Source: Bacteroidales bacterium (GTDB taxonomy: Bacteria; Bacteroidota; Bacteroidia; Bacteroidales; F082). Taken from it: a stretch of DNA of 39,118 nucleotides. The notes under the pieces are model-generated. The model ran no database searches. It worked only from the letters and a program-made list of their open reading frames with translations, and was not told the DNA's origin. The stretch spans positions 1 to 39,118 of the forward strand of contig JAKSNC010000017.1 of the NCBI GenBank assembly GCA_024400195.1, written 5' to 3'. Position 1 is the stretch's first letter. Every line of letters begins with the position of its first letter. The translations under genes and the position numbers were made by a program. Below are positions 1 to 8,201 of this stretch, in pieces.

Positions 1-55
<55 letters not shown>

Positions 56-140
56 AACTCCATATTTTTGTCGTAATTTTGGACTATCAATTGAAACTTT
101 TTAACAAAAAAATTGCGTTTATCACTTAAATTCAGCAACA

Positions 141-332
141 ATGGAAATGTTAATAATTTTTACAATATTCGTAATCGCATTTGCGTGTCGTTACTATTTT
201 AATGTGCAGTTAAAAAAAGGAAAAATTTCATTGCAGAATCGAAACAATATAAGGCTTGCCGAAGACATAACATTTTTGATATGCATAGTGGCTCTTGCCA
301 TCGACTTCGGACTGCATCTATATGCACAATGA
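141..332 (+). CDS. small hydrophobic membrane protein, probably cut short by an in-frame TGA
   Basis: A 63-residue reading frame with two hydrophobic segments (about residues 3-18 and 43-61) separated by a basic, polar loop; probably an inner-membrane protein of unknown function. I do not recognise the family. It stops at a TGA (330-332), but the same frame then stays open for 38 more codons to a TAA at 447-449 and encodes a third hydrophobic segment (ITIQIIVYALFIIGCIVHFF) followed by a lysine-rich tail. The uninterrupted product would be about 102 residues with three membrane spans, which reads like one coherent protein. Two TAnnTTTG-like elements (63-70 and 74-81) lie upstream. A nonsense mutation, a sequencing error or leaky termination (TGA followed by C) could each explain the stop. 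Confidence 0.55.
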   Translation: MEMLIIFTIFVIAFACRYYFNVQLKKGKISLQNRNNIRLAEDITFLICIVALAIDFGLHLYAQ

Positions 333-449
333 CTTGACAATCATGACATTACAATTCAAATTATTGTTTATGCACTGTTTATCATAGGTTGTATTGTACA
401 TTTTTTCCGTGTCTTCAAAAAAGACTTGAATAAAATTAAAAAAACATAA
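333..449 (+). pseudogene. in-frame continuation of the 141-332 gene after TGA
   Basis: Thirty-eight sense codons follow the TGA in the same frame and end at TAA 447-449. They encode a hydrophobic helix of about 20 residues and a basic tail (FRVFKKDLNKIKKT). There is no in-frame ATG near its beginning, so it is unlikely to be an independent gene and is best read as the detached C-terminus of the preceding membrane protein. Confidence 0.5.
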
Positions 450-770
450 TATCGTTAAAGGGAAAATATTCATCCAATAAAGGTGTTCTATAAATTCACC
501 CATAGAATCAGCCTAAGATTTTTATTGCCAATCTCATTTTTTCTTTTGAATAAACTTCAAATCACGCCGTAATTTGCGCCGACGTCGTGCTATCAATGTA
601 AACAATATTTTACATTTGCAAACAAATATAAAAGTGTAAAAAAATTTTACAGTCACTGTAAAGAAATTTTACAGTTATCATTTTCAATATTTTGATAAGA
701 AACTGATTATCACTATACTATCCTTATGGCATAGTGCTTGTCTTATTTTTCGGCGAGTAAATATTTTTTA
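450..770. other. AT-rich intergenic region ahead of the efflux operon
   Basis: About 320 bases with no convincing gene. It contains the TTTACA/TGTAAA array at 609-675, annotated separately. A -33-like TTTG (about 692-695) and a weak TATCCTTA (719-726) are the nearest promoter-like elements to the channel gene; neither matches the consensus well. Confidence 0.5.
609..675. promoter_or_regulatory. operator-like array of TTTACA/TGTAAA half-sites
   Basis: Five copies of a TTTACA half-site or its complement fall in about 67 bases: near 609-615, 634-640, 646-653, 655-662 and 667-675. The central pair forms a perfect palindrome TTTACAGT-C-ACTGTAAA (646-662), and another TTTTACAGT follows at 667-675. 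This is the usual look of a binding site for a dimeric repressor. It lies about 95 bases before the efflux-channel start, so it probably controls that operon. No regulator gene is adjacent in the window. Confidence 0.5.
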
Positions 771-2111
771 ATGAAAAAGCACATCTTCATTTCGGCAGTC
801 ATGACTTTGGCATTCGTTTCGGCATCAGCCCAGAAAATGACTTTAAGAGACTGCATGGAATATGCCGTAGAAAATTCGACAAAAATCAAAATACGGCAGG
901 CGGAAAACCGTAACGACCAGATTAACAGGCGCGAAGCCATCTTGTCGGCTTTTTCGCCATCAATAAGCAGCGACGTTTACGCCTATTACAATTTCGGGCG
1001 TTCCATCAATCCGGAGACAAACACCTATTTTTCAACGACTTCGTTCACCAACGGCTATTCAGTCTCCGCCGGAATGTACATCTTCAACGGATTCAAAGCC
1101 ATCGACAACATCAAGATTACGTCAACAGCTAAGTTAATGGGAATCAATGAGGAGCAGCAGTTAAAAGACATAATCTGCCTCGCCACGATGGAAGCTTTTT
1201 ACAACGTGGTTTATTATTCCGAGTTGACCGACATCCTCAATTCGCAAGTCAAAACGGCGCAAAAATCGTTGGAACTCGTTAAAAATCAAAATCGACTCGG
1301 ACAGAAAGGCTATGCTGACATCATTCAAACGGAGGCGGAATTAGCCGACAGACAATATCAGGTCATAACAGTCCAAAACGAGCTCAACGATGCCTATATC
1401 ACATTGAAAGACATTATGTTTTGGCCCATTCAGGACAGTCTCGCGATTGATTTCGACGTTGATAATGCCACTCCGATATACAGTCACGCCGACAATCCCG
1501 ACGACATTATGGAGACGGCAAAAAACACGCTTCCTTCGATGCTCATCGCCGAAGGTGCTATGAGAAACGCCAAACTCGAACTTCATTCTGCAAAATGGAG
1601 TCGTCTGCCGTCGTTAACGTTCAACTGCGGCTGGTCGTCGAATTATTACACTTACACCGATATGCCTGGTTATCACACGATTCCATTTGACGAGCAGTTC
1701 AAAAACAACAGCGGCGAATACATTCAGCTTTCGCTCTCAATACCCATTTTCGACAGGTTTTCGAGACATAACGAGGTGATGAGGAAGAAAAACGCCTACG
1801 CCATCGCGGAAGCCCAATATTCACAACGCACGCGCGAAGTCGAAGCCGAAGTGCTGAGAGCCGTCTCCGACAGAGACGGGGCATCGGCTGCAATGACCCA
1901 GGCACTGCACCGTGAATCGGTTCAGGAACAAGCTTTTCAACTCAACACGAAACGTCACGAACAAGGACTCATCTCATCGATAGAATATCAGACCGCAGTA
2001 GATAACTACTTGAATGCCAAGGCAGAACGTCTGTATGCAGTACTCATGCTCATCACAAAACAGAAAGTCGTGAATTATTACAAAGGTGTTTCATATTTAG
2101 AACAGGAATAA
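771..2111 (+). CDS. TolC-family outer membrane efflux channel protein
   Basis: A 446-residue outer-membrane factor. The start is placed at ATG 771 rather than the TTG at 738, because a clean signal peptide (MKKHIFISAVMTLAFVSASA) begins there and is followed by QKMTLRDCMEYAVENS, the typical first helix of TolC-like proteins. Two similar halves follow, each with beta-barrel strands (aromatic YAYYNFGRSINP and SLSIPIFDRFSRHNEV) and long coiled-coil helices, as expected of this family. It would form a trimeric barrel and periplasmic tunnel, giving an efflux or type I secretion machine its exit. The adaptor gene begins one base after the stop codon, so the two are cotranscribed. No inner-membrane transporter gene accompanies them. 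Substrate unknown. Confidence 0.9.
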   Translation: MKKHIFISAVMTLAFVSASAQKMTLRDCMEYAVENSTKIKIRQAENRNDQINRREAILSAFSPSISSDVYAYYNFGRSINPETNTYFSTTSFTNGYSVSAGMYIFNGFKAIDNIKITSTAKLMGINEEQQLKDIICLATMEAFYNVVYYSELTDILNSQVKTAQKSLELVKNQNRLGQKGYADIIQTEAELADRQYQVITVQNELNDAYITLKDIMFWPIQDSLAIDFDVDNATPIYSHADNPDDIMETAKNTLPSMLIAEGAMRNAKLELHSAKWSRLPSLTFNCGWSSNYYTYTDMPGYHTIPFDEQFKNNSGEYIQLSLSIPIFDRFSRHNEVMRKKNAYAIAEAQYSQRTREVEAEVLRAVSDRDGASAAMTQALHRESVQEQAFQLNTKRHEQGLISSIEYQTAVDNYLNAKAERLYAVLMLITKQKVVNYYKGVSYLEQE

Positions 2112-2112
2112 C

Positions 2113-3372
2113 ATGGACAGAATCATAGAACGCAAAAAAGGGCTCAGCAACATCATTTCAAAAAAAGCCATTCCCTATTGGGTTGGCGGCATCGTCATCG
2201 CATTCGCCATCTACCTCATTCTCAAGCCAAATATTAAAACATTGAGAATCAACAGCGAAACACTTTCGATACAGACTGCAAAGATCGGCGAGTTCAACGA
2301 CTATGTCAGGATAAGCGGGCAGGTACAGCCCATGACGACAATACAGCTAAGTCCGCAGGAAGGCGGCATCGTTCAGGAGATCATTGTTGAAGAAGGCTGC
2401 ATGGTGAAGAAAGGCGACATTATCTTGATTTTGAACAATGAGAACCTCGACCTGCAGATTCTCAATTCGGAGGCCGAACTCGCGGAGAAGGAAAACATTC
2501 TCCGCAACACGATGATTTCCATGGAACAGCAGAAACTCAGCGTTGAAGAAGAAAGACTTCAGTATCAATTAGATGCAAGAAGATTCAAAAGAGCTTTTCT
2601 TCAAAACGAGCAACTTTACAACGACTCACTCATCGCCCGCGAGACTTTTTTACAGTCGAAAGAAGACTACGAACTCGCCTGCGACAAACTCAATCTGATT
2701 CTCAACCGCCAGAAGCAGGACAGTCTATACAGAAGTGTCGAGATAAGGCAGATGGAGGAGAGTCTGAAAAACATGCGCCTCAACATGCAGATGATTCGCA
2801 AACGCAGGGACAATCTCAGCATCAAGGCACCTATTGACGGCGTTCTCGGTCTGTTGGACGTGGTTCTCGGGCAGTCAGTCGGTACCGGGACGAAGATCGG
2901 CCAAATCAATAATTTGGACAATTACAAAATCGAGGCTCAAATTGACGAGCACTACATCGACCGCGTGACGGCAGGACTTTCGGCCACTTTCGAGCGTCAG
3001 GGCGAGTCGTACGGCGCGATACTCAGGAAAGTCTATCCGGAAGTACGCGACGGCAAGTTCAAGGCCGATTTCAGGTTTGACGGCGAGCAGCCGAGAAACA
3101 TACGTGCCGGGCAGACCTATTACCTTAATTTACAGCTCGGTCAGCCGACGGAAGGCGTGATAATACCGCGCGGTTCGTTCTATCAGAAGACGGGCGGCAG
3201 ATGGATTTACGTTGTATCAGCCGACGGCACGAAGGCGACGAGACACGAGATTCACATCGGCAGGCAGAATCCCCAATATTACGAGGTTTTGGAAGGACTA
3301 AGCGGAGGCGAGAAGGTCATCGTTTCGGGCTACGACGACTTCGGCGACAGCGACGTTTTGATGATAAATTAA
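2113..3372 (+). CDS. HlyD/MacA-like periplasmic adaptor subunit
   Basis: A 419-residue membrane-fusion protein. An N-terminal membrane anchor (about residues 22-40) is followed by a first half-lipoyl segment (VQPMTTIQLSPQEGGIVQEI), a long coiled-coil hairpin (about 110-245, rich in Q, L, E and R), the second half-lipoyl segment (IKAPIDGVLGLLDVVLGQSV) and beta-barrel and membrane-proximal domains ending in an EVLEGLSGGEKVIVSG motif. It would bridge an inner-membrane transporter to the TolC-like channel encoded just upstream. Such adaptors in Bacteroidota are normally followed by MacB-type ABC permease genes, but here the next gene is ferritin, so the inner-membrane partner must be encoded elsewhere or has been lost. 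Confidence 0.9.
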   Translation: MDRIIERKKGLSNIISKKAIPYWVGGIVIAFAIYLILKPNIKTLRINSETLSIQTAKIGEFNDYVRISGQVQPMTTIQLSPQEGGIVQEIIVEEGCMVKKGDIILILNNENLDLQILNSEAELAEKENILRNTMISMEQQKLSVEEERLQYQLDARRFKRAFLQNEQLYNDSLIARETFLQSKEDYELACDKLNLILNRQKQDSLYRSVEIRQMEESLKNMRLNMQMIRKRRDNLSIKAPIDGVLGLLDVVLGQSVGTGTKIGQINNLDNYKIEAQIDEHYIDRVTAGLSATFERQGESYGAILRKVYPEVRDGKFKADFRFDGEQPRNIRAGQTYYLNLQLGQPTEGVIIPRGSFYQKTGGRWIYVVSADGTKATRHEIHIGRQNPQYYEVLEGLSGGEKVIVSGYDDFGDSDVLMIN

Positions 3373-3439
3373 CGCGGATTATCTGTTTTATCAATATCAG
3401 CATTGTTTAAAAACGGTGTCATCATGACATTTTTTTGCA

Positions 3440-3447
3440 TAACTTTG
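3440..3447 (+). promoter_or_regulatory. -7 promoter element TAACTTTG of the ferritin gene
   Basis: TAACTTTG matches the Bacteroidota TAnnTTTG consensus and lies 26 bases before the ferritin ATG. The -33 element is not clear. Confidence 0.6.
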
Positions 3448-3472
3448 CATCAAAATTTTAAAATTACAATAT

Positions 3473-3961
3473 ATGATAAGCAACAAAATGCAAGAGGCTA
3501 TCAATGCCCAAATCAACGCCGAGATGTGGTCGGCCTACCTTTATCTCTCAATGTCAATGGAAGCGGCAGACAACGATATGAAAGGTATCGCCCATTGGTT
3601 CCGCAAACAATTTAACGAGGAGATGGAACACGCGATGAAATTCGTTGACTATCTGCACTCACAGACGGCTCGCGTCGAACTGAAAGCCATTGACGCAGTT
3701 CCTACCAAATGGGACGGCTGTCCGGTCAAGATGTTCGAACAGACTCTGGAGCACGAAAAGAAAGTCACTTCGATGATCCACAACCTCTATGAAATGGCCG
3801 TCAAAGAGAAAGACTACGCGACCTCTATCATGCTTCAGTGGTTCGTCAACGAACAAGTGGAAGAAGAAGCCAACGCCCAGGAGATCCTCAACACGTTAAA
3901 GTGCATCGGAAAAGAGAAGACCGCATTTTTCCTTTATGACAAAGAACTCGGAAAGAGATAG
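3473..3961 (+). CDS. ftnA: non-haem ferritin
   Basis: A 162-residue ferritin, the usual length for bacterial FtnA. It forms a 24-subunit cytoplasmic shell that oxidises Fe(II) at a di-iron ferroxidase centre and stores iron as a mineral. Ligand positions are visible: E17 (NAEMWSAYLYLSM), E50 and H53 (NEEMEHAMKF), a glutamate near 93-95 (TLEHEKK), and E127/E130 in NEQVEEE. The N-terminal helix with ISNKMQEAINAQINAE is characteristic. It has its own promoter and a terminator directly after the stop codon, so it is a single-gene unit. It may be induced by iron or oxidative stress, as ferritins in Bacteroides are, but no operator is recognisable here. Confidence 0.95.
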   Translation: MISNKMQEAINAQINAEMWSAYLYLSMSMEAADNDMKGIAHWFRKQFNEEMEHAMKFVDYLHSQTARVELKAIDAVPTKWDGCPVKMFEQTLEHEKKVTSMIHNLYEMAVKEKDYATSIMLQWFVNEQVEEEANAQEILNTLKCIGKEKTAFFLYDKELGKR

Positions 3962-3981
3962 TCTTTTTTTCTTAAGAAAGA

Positions 3982-4011
3982 AACGCCAAGGTTTGAATCG
4001 ACCTTGGCGTT
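3982..4011. terminator. bidirectional rho-independent terminator
   Basis: A perfect 11-bp inverted repeat (arms 3982-3992 and 4001-4011) with an 8-base loop is followed by a T-rich tract on the plus strand, and on the minus strand reads into A/T-rich sequence with a T run (3962-3970 as TTTTTTTC on the plus strand). It lies between the convergent ferritin and GNAT-like genes and probably serves mainly the ferritin transcript. Confidence 0.85.
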
Positions 4012-4016
4012 TTGTT

Positions 4017-5222
4017 TTATTCGACTTTGCCTTTTTGCAGTTTGGCGCGCGTGAATGGCTTTTCCCTGTCGAATAGGTATCTGTAGGTTATGTGCGTCTT
4101 GCAAAGTTCCGCCCCGACGCTCTTAGCCAGTTTAATCATTGCCGGATTAAAGTCACCTATCCAATTGAGTTGCAAGTCTTTATACTTAAACCTTTTCTTT
4201 ATGGCCTGAGCTTCTAACGAGCAGACGAGGCCGGCTTCGAGGCCTTTGCGCTGATGTTCCGGGACGACGCCGAAAGCCAACGAGATAGCTCTATCGCAGA
4301 TTCTCGAGACCTTAATCCTCCAGAAAATCCTCAGTTTGCTAATGATGTTGTTTTTTCCATGAAGGCCCTTGTAAATCTGGTTCATATCTATCATCATAAG
4401 GAAGAATCCGACGGGTTCGCCTTTGTAATAAGCAAAGTGCATCAGTCGCGGGTCGATAATAGGTTTGAGGCTCTTCATCAAGGCGAGGGCGTGTTGGCGC
4501 GTCAGTTTAGCGGAACCCGGGATGCTTCCCCACGCCTTATTGTATATAGTCAGGAAATCGTCGGCATATTTTTCAAGATGTCTTTTTTCAAGTATTCTGA
4601 AGGTATAGTCGGGATTCTCCGAAATTCTCAGAGCCTTTTCATGAAGGATGGGGTCGAAACCGCCGAGGCTCATATTACGATGATAAGTAAGTTGTTTAAA
4701 GAAGTCTTTAAAGCCGTAATTTTCAAACAGTTTTGCGTAGTAAGGATAGTTATACGGCATATTGTATATCGGGTCGGTGAAGCCATCGACGAGGCATCCC
4801 CAGAAATAGTCGCGGTCGCCGAAATTGATAGGCGCGTCCATTGCCTCCTGACCGTGTGCCTTAAGCCATTCCTTAGCAGCGTCAAACATCATATTGGCTG
4901 CTTCCTGATTGTCGATGCAGTCGAAGAAGCCGCATCCGCCCGTAGGTTGTCCGTTCTCCTCATTGGCATAATTGCGAGACGTCTTCTCATCATAAAATGC
5001 CGCGATACGCCCCACAACATGTCCCCTCTCGTCTTTGAGGAGATACCTCACTGCATCACCGTGACGAAAGAGTTTGTTTTTCGACTTGTCGAAGACTGCT
5101 TCCACCTCGTCATCCATCGGTCTGACGTAGTGAGTATCCTTTTTATATAATTTTGATGGAAAGCCAAGCCACAATTTGGAATCTTTTGCCGTCTTGACCT
5201 CCGATAAGGTAAAAAGCGCCAT
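4017..5222 (-). CDS. GNAT-like acyltransferase fold protein
   Basis: A 401-residue cytoplasmic protein. ATG at 5222 is preferred to the TTG at 5228. The C-terminal half shows an acetyltransferase motif A, ISLAFGVVPEHQRKGLEAGL (QRxGxEA loop at about residues 324-330), followed by NPAMIKLAKSVGAELCKTHITYRY, typical of the last strand and helix of GNAT proteins. The N-terminal half has the arrangement of large uncharacterised GNAT-like proteins of the YghO type (KLYKKDTHYVRPMDDEVEAVFD; PINFGDRDYFWGCLVDGF). An acetyl- or aminoacyl-transfer role is likely but the substrate is unknown. It is a monocistronic minus-strand gene that converges on ferritin. Confidence 0.7.
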   Translation of the reverse strand: MALFTLSEVKTAKDSKLWLGFPSKLYKKDTHYVRPMDDEVEAVFDKSKNKLFRHGDAVRYLLKDERGHVVGRIAAFYDEKTSRNYANEENGQPTGGCGFFDCIDNQEAANMMFDAAKEWLKAHGQEAMDAPINFGDRDYFWGCLVDGFTDPIYNMPYNYPYYAKLFENYGFKDFFKQLTYHRNMSLGGFDPILHEKALRISENPDYTFRILEKRHLEKYADDFLTIYNKAWGSIPGSAKLTRQHALALMKSLKPIIDPRLMHFAYYKGEPVGFFLMMIDMNQIYKGLHGKNNIISKLRIFWRIKVSRICDRAISLAFGVVPEHQRKGLEAGLVCSLEAQAIKKRFKYKDLQLNWIGDFNPAMIKLAKSVGAELCKTHITYRYLFDREKPFTRAKLQKGKVE

Positions 5223-5318
5223 GCTCAAAAATTTTGTGCAAAGTTCCGAAAAAATAAGGACTTATAAAAGAAAAAAAATAATTTTCACTTTTTTTGTCGG
5301 ATGTATGAAAAATATCCG

Positions 5319-5326
5319 TACCTTTG
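5319..5326 (+). promoter_or_regulatory. -7 promoter element TACCTTTG of tRNA-Glu
   Basis: TACCTTTG lies 20 bases before the mature tRNA, and a TTTTTTG stretch about 22 bases further upstream (5290-5296) fits the -33 element of Bacteroidota sigma-70-type promoters. Confidence 0.7.
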
Positions 5327-5345
5327 CACTCGCAAAACGACGGTT

Positions 5346-5419
5346 GGTCTCTTCGTCTAGTCTGGTCAGGACGTCAGGTTTTCATCCTGGTAACAGGGGT
5401 TCAAATCCCCTAGAGACTA
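5346..5419 (+). tRNA. tRNA-Glu (anticodon TTC)
   Basis: A complete cloverleaf can be folded: acceptor stem GGTCTCT (5346-5352) with AGAGACT (5412-5418), a D arm, an anticodon stem GTCAGG/CCTGG around loop TTTTCAT with anticodon TTC, and a T arm with GGTTCAAATCC. The first acceptor pair is G-U. The 3' CCA is not encoded. TTC reads GAA and GAG (glutamate). Confidence 0.93.
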
Positions 5420-5476
5420 CAAAAATCAAGAGCTGCCTAAAAATGGCGGCTCTTTTTATTTTTAATGTTTTAGCAA

Positions 5477-6436
5477 ATGAAACTTCAGGTCATAATAGGT
5501 AAACAGAATAATCCGTATCTGAATCTCGCCGTGGAAAACGACATCATTGAAAACGGTGGCGACGATGTTGTGACTCTTTTCCTTTGGAAAAACGGGCATA
5601 CCGTTGTGATCGGCGCAAATCAGAATCCTTATACGGAATGCGATGTCAAGGCACTTTACGCCGACGGAGGCTGTGTCTCGCGGCGTAGAACCGGCGGTGG
5701 TGCCGTCTATCATGACCTCGGAAACCTCAACTTCTCGTTCATCGCCGACAAGAAGACTTATAACGTCAGAAAACAGATGTCGGTGATACAGAAAGCTTTA
5801 CAGGATTTTGGCCTCAATGCCGAAGTAACCGGGCGCAACGACATCGCACTTGACGGGAGGAAGTTCTCCGGAAACGCCTTCAGGCTCACCGACAGGCGCG
5901 GGCTTCATCACGGCACGCTATTAATAAAAACTGATTATCAACTAATTGCAAAATATCTAAAAATCAATCCGGCGAAACTGCAGAAACACGGCGTGAAATC
6001 GGTCGGCAGCCGCGTCATCAATCTTTCGGAAGTGGCCGACATAACGTCCGACAACATCATCCCCCACCTCATCAAAGCATTCGAAAACATCTACGACGGC
6101 ATAGTTGAATTTGTCGATTTCGACTCTTTGTGCACCGAAAAAATCAGAAAAGAAGCCGAATATATCGCCGGCGACGAATATTTGTTCGCAAAATGGCGCA
6201 GTTTCAAGGCAAAACGCACGGCGGTATTTTCATGGGGCATCGTAGAGATTGACATCAACATTGACGAAGAACACGGCATCATCAAAGATGTCGAGATAGC
6301 ATCCGACGGACTTGACACGGAAATCATCATAGAGGCGAAAAAACTGCTCATCGGAGCACGGACAGACGCAAAACCACAAATATCCGACAAAGGGTTTAAG
6401 AACGAAATCGAAGACATCTTATCATTGATTTTTTGA
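5477..6436 (+). CDS. lplA: lipoate-protein ligase A
   Basis: A 319-residue cytoplasmic enzyme that adenylates lipoate and attaches it to lysines of lipoyl domains (2-oxoacid dehydrogenases, glycine cleavage H protein). The LplA signature is clear: RRRTGGGAVYHDLGN at about residues 69-83, the adenylate-binding GRNDIALDGRKFSGNA with the invariant lysine near K129, and HHGTLLI near 144-150. An accessory C-terminal domain (about 240-319) is present, so it resembles full-length LplA rather than an LplA/LplB half enzyme. It lies 57 bases after tRNA-Glu with no clear promoter between. The TGA stop is the first part of a TTGAC-rich repeat. Confidence 0.93.
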   Translation: MKLQVIIGKQNNPYLNLAVENDIIENGGDDVVTLFLWKNGHTVVIGANQNPYTECDVKALYADGGCVSRRRTGGGAVYHDLGNLNFSFIADKKTYNVRKQMSVIQKALQDFGLNAEVTGRNDIALDGRKFSGNAFRLTDRRGLHHGTLLIKTDYQLIAKYLKINPAKLQKHGVKSVGSRVINLSEVADITSDNIIPHLIKAFENIYDGIVEFVDFDSLCTEKIRKEAEYIAGDEYLFAKWRSFKAKRTAVFSWGIVEIDINIDEEHGIIKDVEIASDGLDTEIIIEAKKLLIGARTDAKPQISDKGFKNEIEDILSLIF

Positions 6437-6469
6437 CGACTTAGCTTCTTGACTTTTCGACTTTTTGAC
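6431..6469. repeat. degenerate TTTTTGAC tandem repeat at the lplA stop codon
   Basis: Four imperfect copies of a TTTTGAC/CTTGACT unit begin in the lplA TGA stop and run up to the TATCTTTG promoter element of the next gene. It belongs to the GTCAAA/TTTGAC repeat family found at several junctions in the window. Confidence 0.6.
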
Positions 6470-6477
6470 TATCTTTG
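6470..6477 (+). promoter_or_regulatory. -7 promoter element TATCTTTG of the AAA/nuclease gene
   Basis: TATCTTTG begins 30 bases before the ATG at 6500. The leader that follows includes a 21-base block (6486-6506) that is repeated exactly at 10174-10194, with the same 30-base spacing from the -7 element. Confidence 0.75.
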
Positions 6478-6499
6478 CGGCAGTTAAAACAACAAGATT

Positions 6500-8077
6500 A
6501 TGGGAATCTACCTCAATCCGAACAACGTACTGCTTCGTCAAGACCGCAATGCTGATATTTTTATTGATAAATCATTAATTATCAGTGAACTAAACAAACT
6601 TATAAACTCAAGGGACAAGTTTCTGTGCGTCTCGCGTCCGCGCCGTTTCGGTAAAAGTATGGCCGGAAACATGATTTCGGCTTATTATTCAAAAGGCTGC
6701 GATTCCCGCGAGTTGTTCAAGGATTTGAAGATTGCCCAACATCCAAGCTTCGAGAAATATCTCAACAAGTTGAACGTCGTCAAGTTCGACCTGAATGGTT
6801 TTTATATGAACTACGGCAATGAATTTCTTCAGGTTATGCAGGAAAAAATAATGAGAGACTTTGCACGTGAATATCCTGACGTGGATTTTTCTCATTGCCG
6901 CAATTTCGGCGACTGTATGATAGAAGTCTATGCCGCGATGGGTGAAACATTCGTTATCATCATTGATGAATACGATGTTTTGATACGTGAAGAAGCACCA
7001 CAATCACTATTCAAAGATTATTTGGCGTTTCTGAATGCACTCTTCAAAAATGCCGACCTCTCGCCGGCGATTTCGCTCGCCTATCTGACCGGAATTCTGC
7101 CCATCGTGCGCGACAAAATCCAGTCGAAACTGAATCTTTTTACCGAATATTCGATGACCGATGCCGGACGTTTAACGGAATTTGTCGGTTTTACTGCAGA
7201 AGAAACAAAAGGCCTTTGCGAACAGTACGGCATGGACTACGACGAATGCCGACGCTGGTACGACGGATACGATATGGGGAACATCAAAGAAATATTCAGT
7301 CCGCGTTCCGTCGTTAGTGCGATGGAAAGAAAACGTTTCGGCAGTTATTGGACACAGACAGGCTCATACGAAGCCTTGAAACTCTACATTTTAATGAATT
7401 TCGATGGCATGCGTGACGACGTCGTGACTATGATCGGAGGCGGAAAAGTCGATGTGAACGTATATAAGTACTTGAACACGATGACGGATTTTCACTCAAA
7501 AGACGACGTGTTTACATATTTAATACATCTCGGTTATCTCGCCTACGACAGTGAAACAAAGCAATGTTACATACCAAACAGTGAAATTCGCGAACAATGG
7601 GTAATTTCTGTTGAATACGAAGCTGATTATAAGCCCATAATCAAACTTATCAACGACTCGAAACAACTTCTTGAGGCCACGATAAACAAAGACGCGGCTG
7701 CCGTCGCCTCCGCTTTGACCGAGTCGCATATGCGTGCCACAAACCCATTGACGTACAACAACGAAGCGTCGTTCCAGAGCGCAATCGGCCTCGCCTATTT
7801 CTACGCGAACCTGAAATATACAGTCATCAAGGAACTCCCGACCGGCAAAGGCTACGCGGATTTGGCTCTTATTCCGTACGTTCCAAATATTCCGGCGATG
7901 ATTATCGAGTTGAAAAACAACAAGTCGGCGGAATCGGCGATAAACCAGATTAAAGAGAAAAAATACGACGATCTTCTTGAACATTACCGTGGCAGAATGC
8001 TTTTCGTCGGCATAAATTATGATGAAAAGACGAAGGAACACGAATGTGTTATTGAGGAGCTAGAAGTTAGAAGTTAG
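6500..8077 (+). CDS. AAA-ATPase-like / PD-(D/E)XK nuclease family protein (DUF1703 type), copy 1
   Basis: A 525-residue protein of the Bacteroidota-enriched family combining an N-terminal AAA-ATPase-like domain with a C-terminal PD-(D/E)XK nuclease-like domain. The family Walker A region is SRPRRFGKS (residues 45-53); Walker B is VIIIDEYD (D156, E157). The nuclease core is GYADLALI (D454) followed by MIIELKNNKS (E470, K472), with a NQIKEKKYDD helix after it. The biological role of the family is unsettled; defence, mobile-element and housekeeping roles have been suggested. Both active sites look intact. The last residues and the TAG stop are encoded inside a heptamer tandem repeat. It is 29% longer in its flanks than its paralogue at 32052-33602 is similar, and the two differ substantially in sequence, so they are not a recent duplication. 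Confidence 0.85.
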   Translation: MGIYLNPNNVLLRQDRNADIFIDKSLIISELNKLINSRDKFLCVSRPRRFGKSMAGNMISAYYSKGCDSRELFKDLKIAQHPSFEKYLNKLNVVKFDLNGFYMNYGNEFLQVMQEKIMRDFAREYPDVDFSHCRNFGDCMIEVYAAMGETFVIIIDEYDVLIREEAPQSLFKDYLAFLNALFKNADLSPAISLAYLTGILPIVRDKIQSKLNLFTEYSMTDAGRLTEFVGFTAEETKGLCEQYGMDYDECRRWYDGYDMGNIKEIFSPRSVVSAMERKRFGSYWTQTGSYEALKLYILMNFDGMRDDVVTMIGGGKVDVNVYKYLNTMTDFHSKDDVFTYLIHLGYLAYDSETKQCYIPNSEIREQWVISVEYEADYKPIIKLINDSKQLLEATINKDAAAVASALTESHMRATNPLTYNNEASFQSAIGLAYFYANLKYTVIKELPTGKGYADLALIPYVPNIPAMIIELKNNKSAESAINQIKEKKYDDLLEHYRGRMLFVGINYDEKTKEHECVIEELEVRS

Positions 8078-8101
8078 AAGTTAGGAGTTAGAAGTTAGAA
8101 G
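8061..8101 (+). repeat. tandem heptamer repeat TAGAAGT (about 6 copies)
   Basis: Five full copies and one partial copy of TAGAAGT (one copy TAGGAGT). The repeat begins inside the C-terminal codons of the AAA/nuclease gene, and the gene's TAG stop (8075-8077) is part of the third copy. Because the unit is 7 bases, its TAG falls in every reading frame. Confidence 0.95.
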
Positions 8102-8102
8102 G

Positions 8103-8120
8103 GCTTACGATATTCACGTA
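8103..8120 (+). repeat. GCTTACGATATTYACGTA box, copy 1
   Basis: An 18-base sequence directly after the heptamer repeat. It recurs at 10228-10245 with one change (C to T), again just after a short tandem repeat. It contains an inverted TACG/CGTA pair. Confidence 0.75.
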
Positions 8121-8201
8121 AACCAGAAATCGAAAAATTAAAAAAATATTTTAATTAATTAGAGCCGAAGGTCCGATGGTAAATAACAGGACGGAAATAA
8201 A

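Noticed and set aside
318-503. A 61-codon minus-strand frame
   Set aside because: It overlaps the in-frame continuation of the small membrane protein and lacks a promoter or recognisable composition.
4254-5150. A 298-codon plus-strand frame opposite the GNAT-like gene
   Set aside because: It lies entirely antisense to a gene with clear family motifs, and its translation shows no domain or sensible composition.
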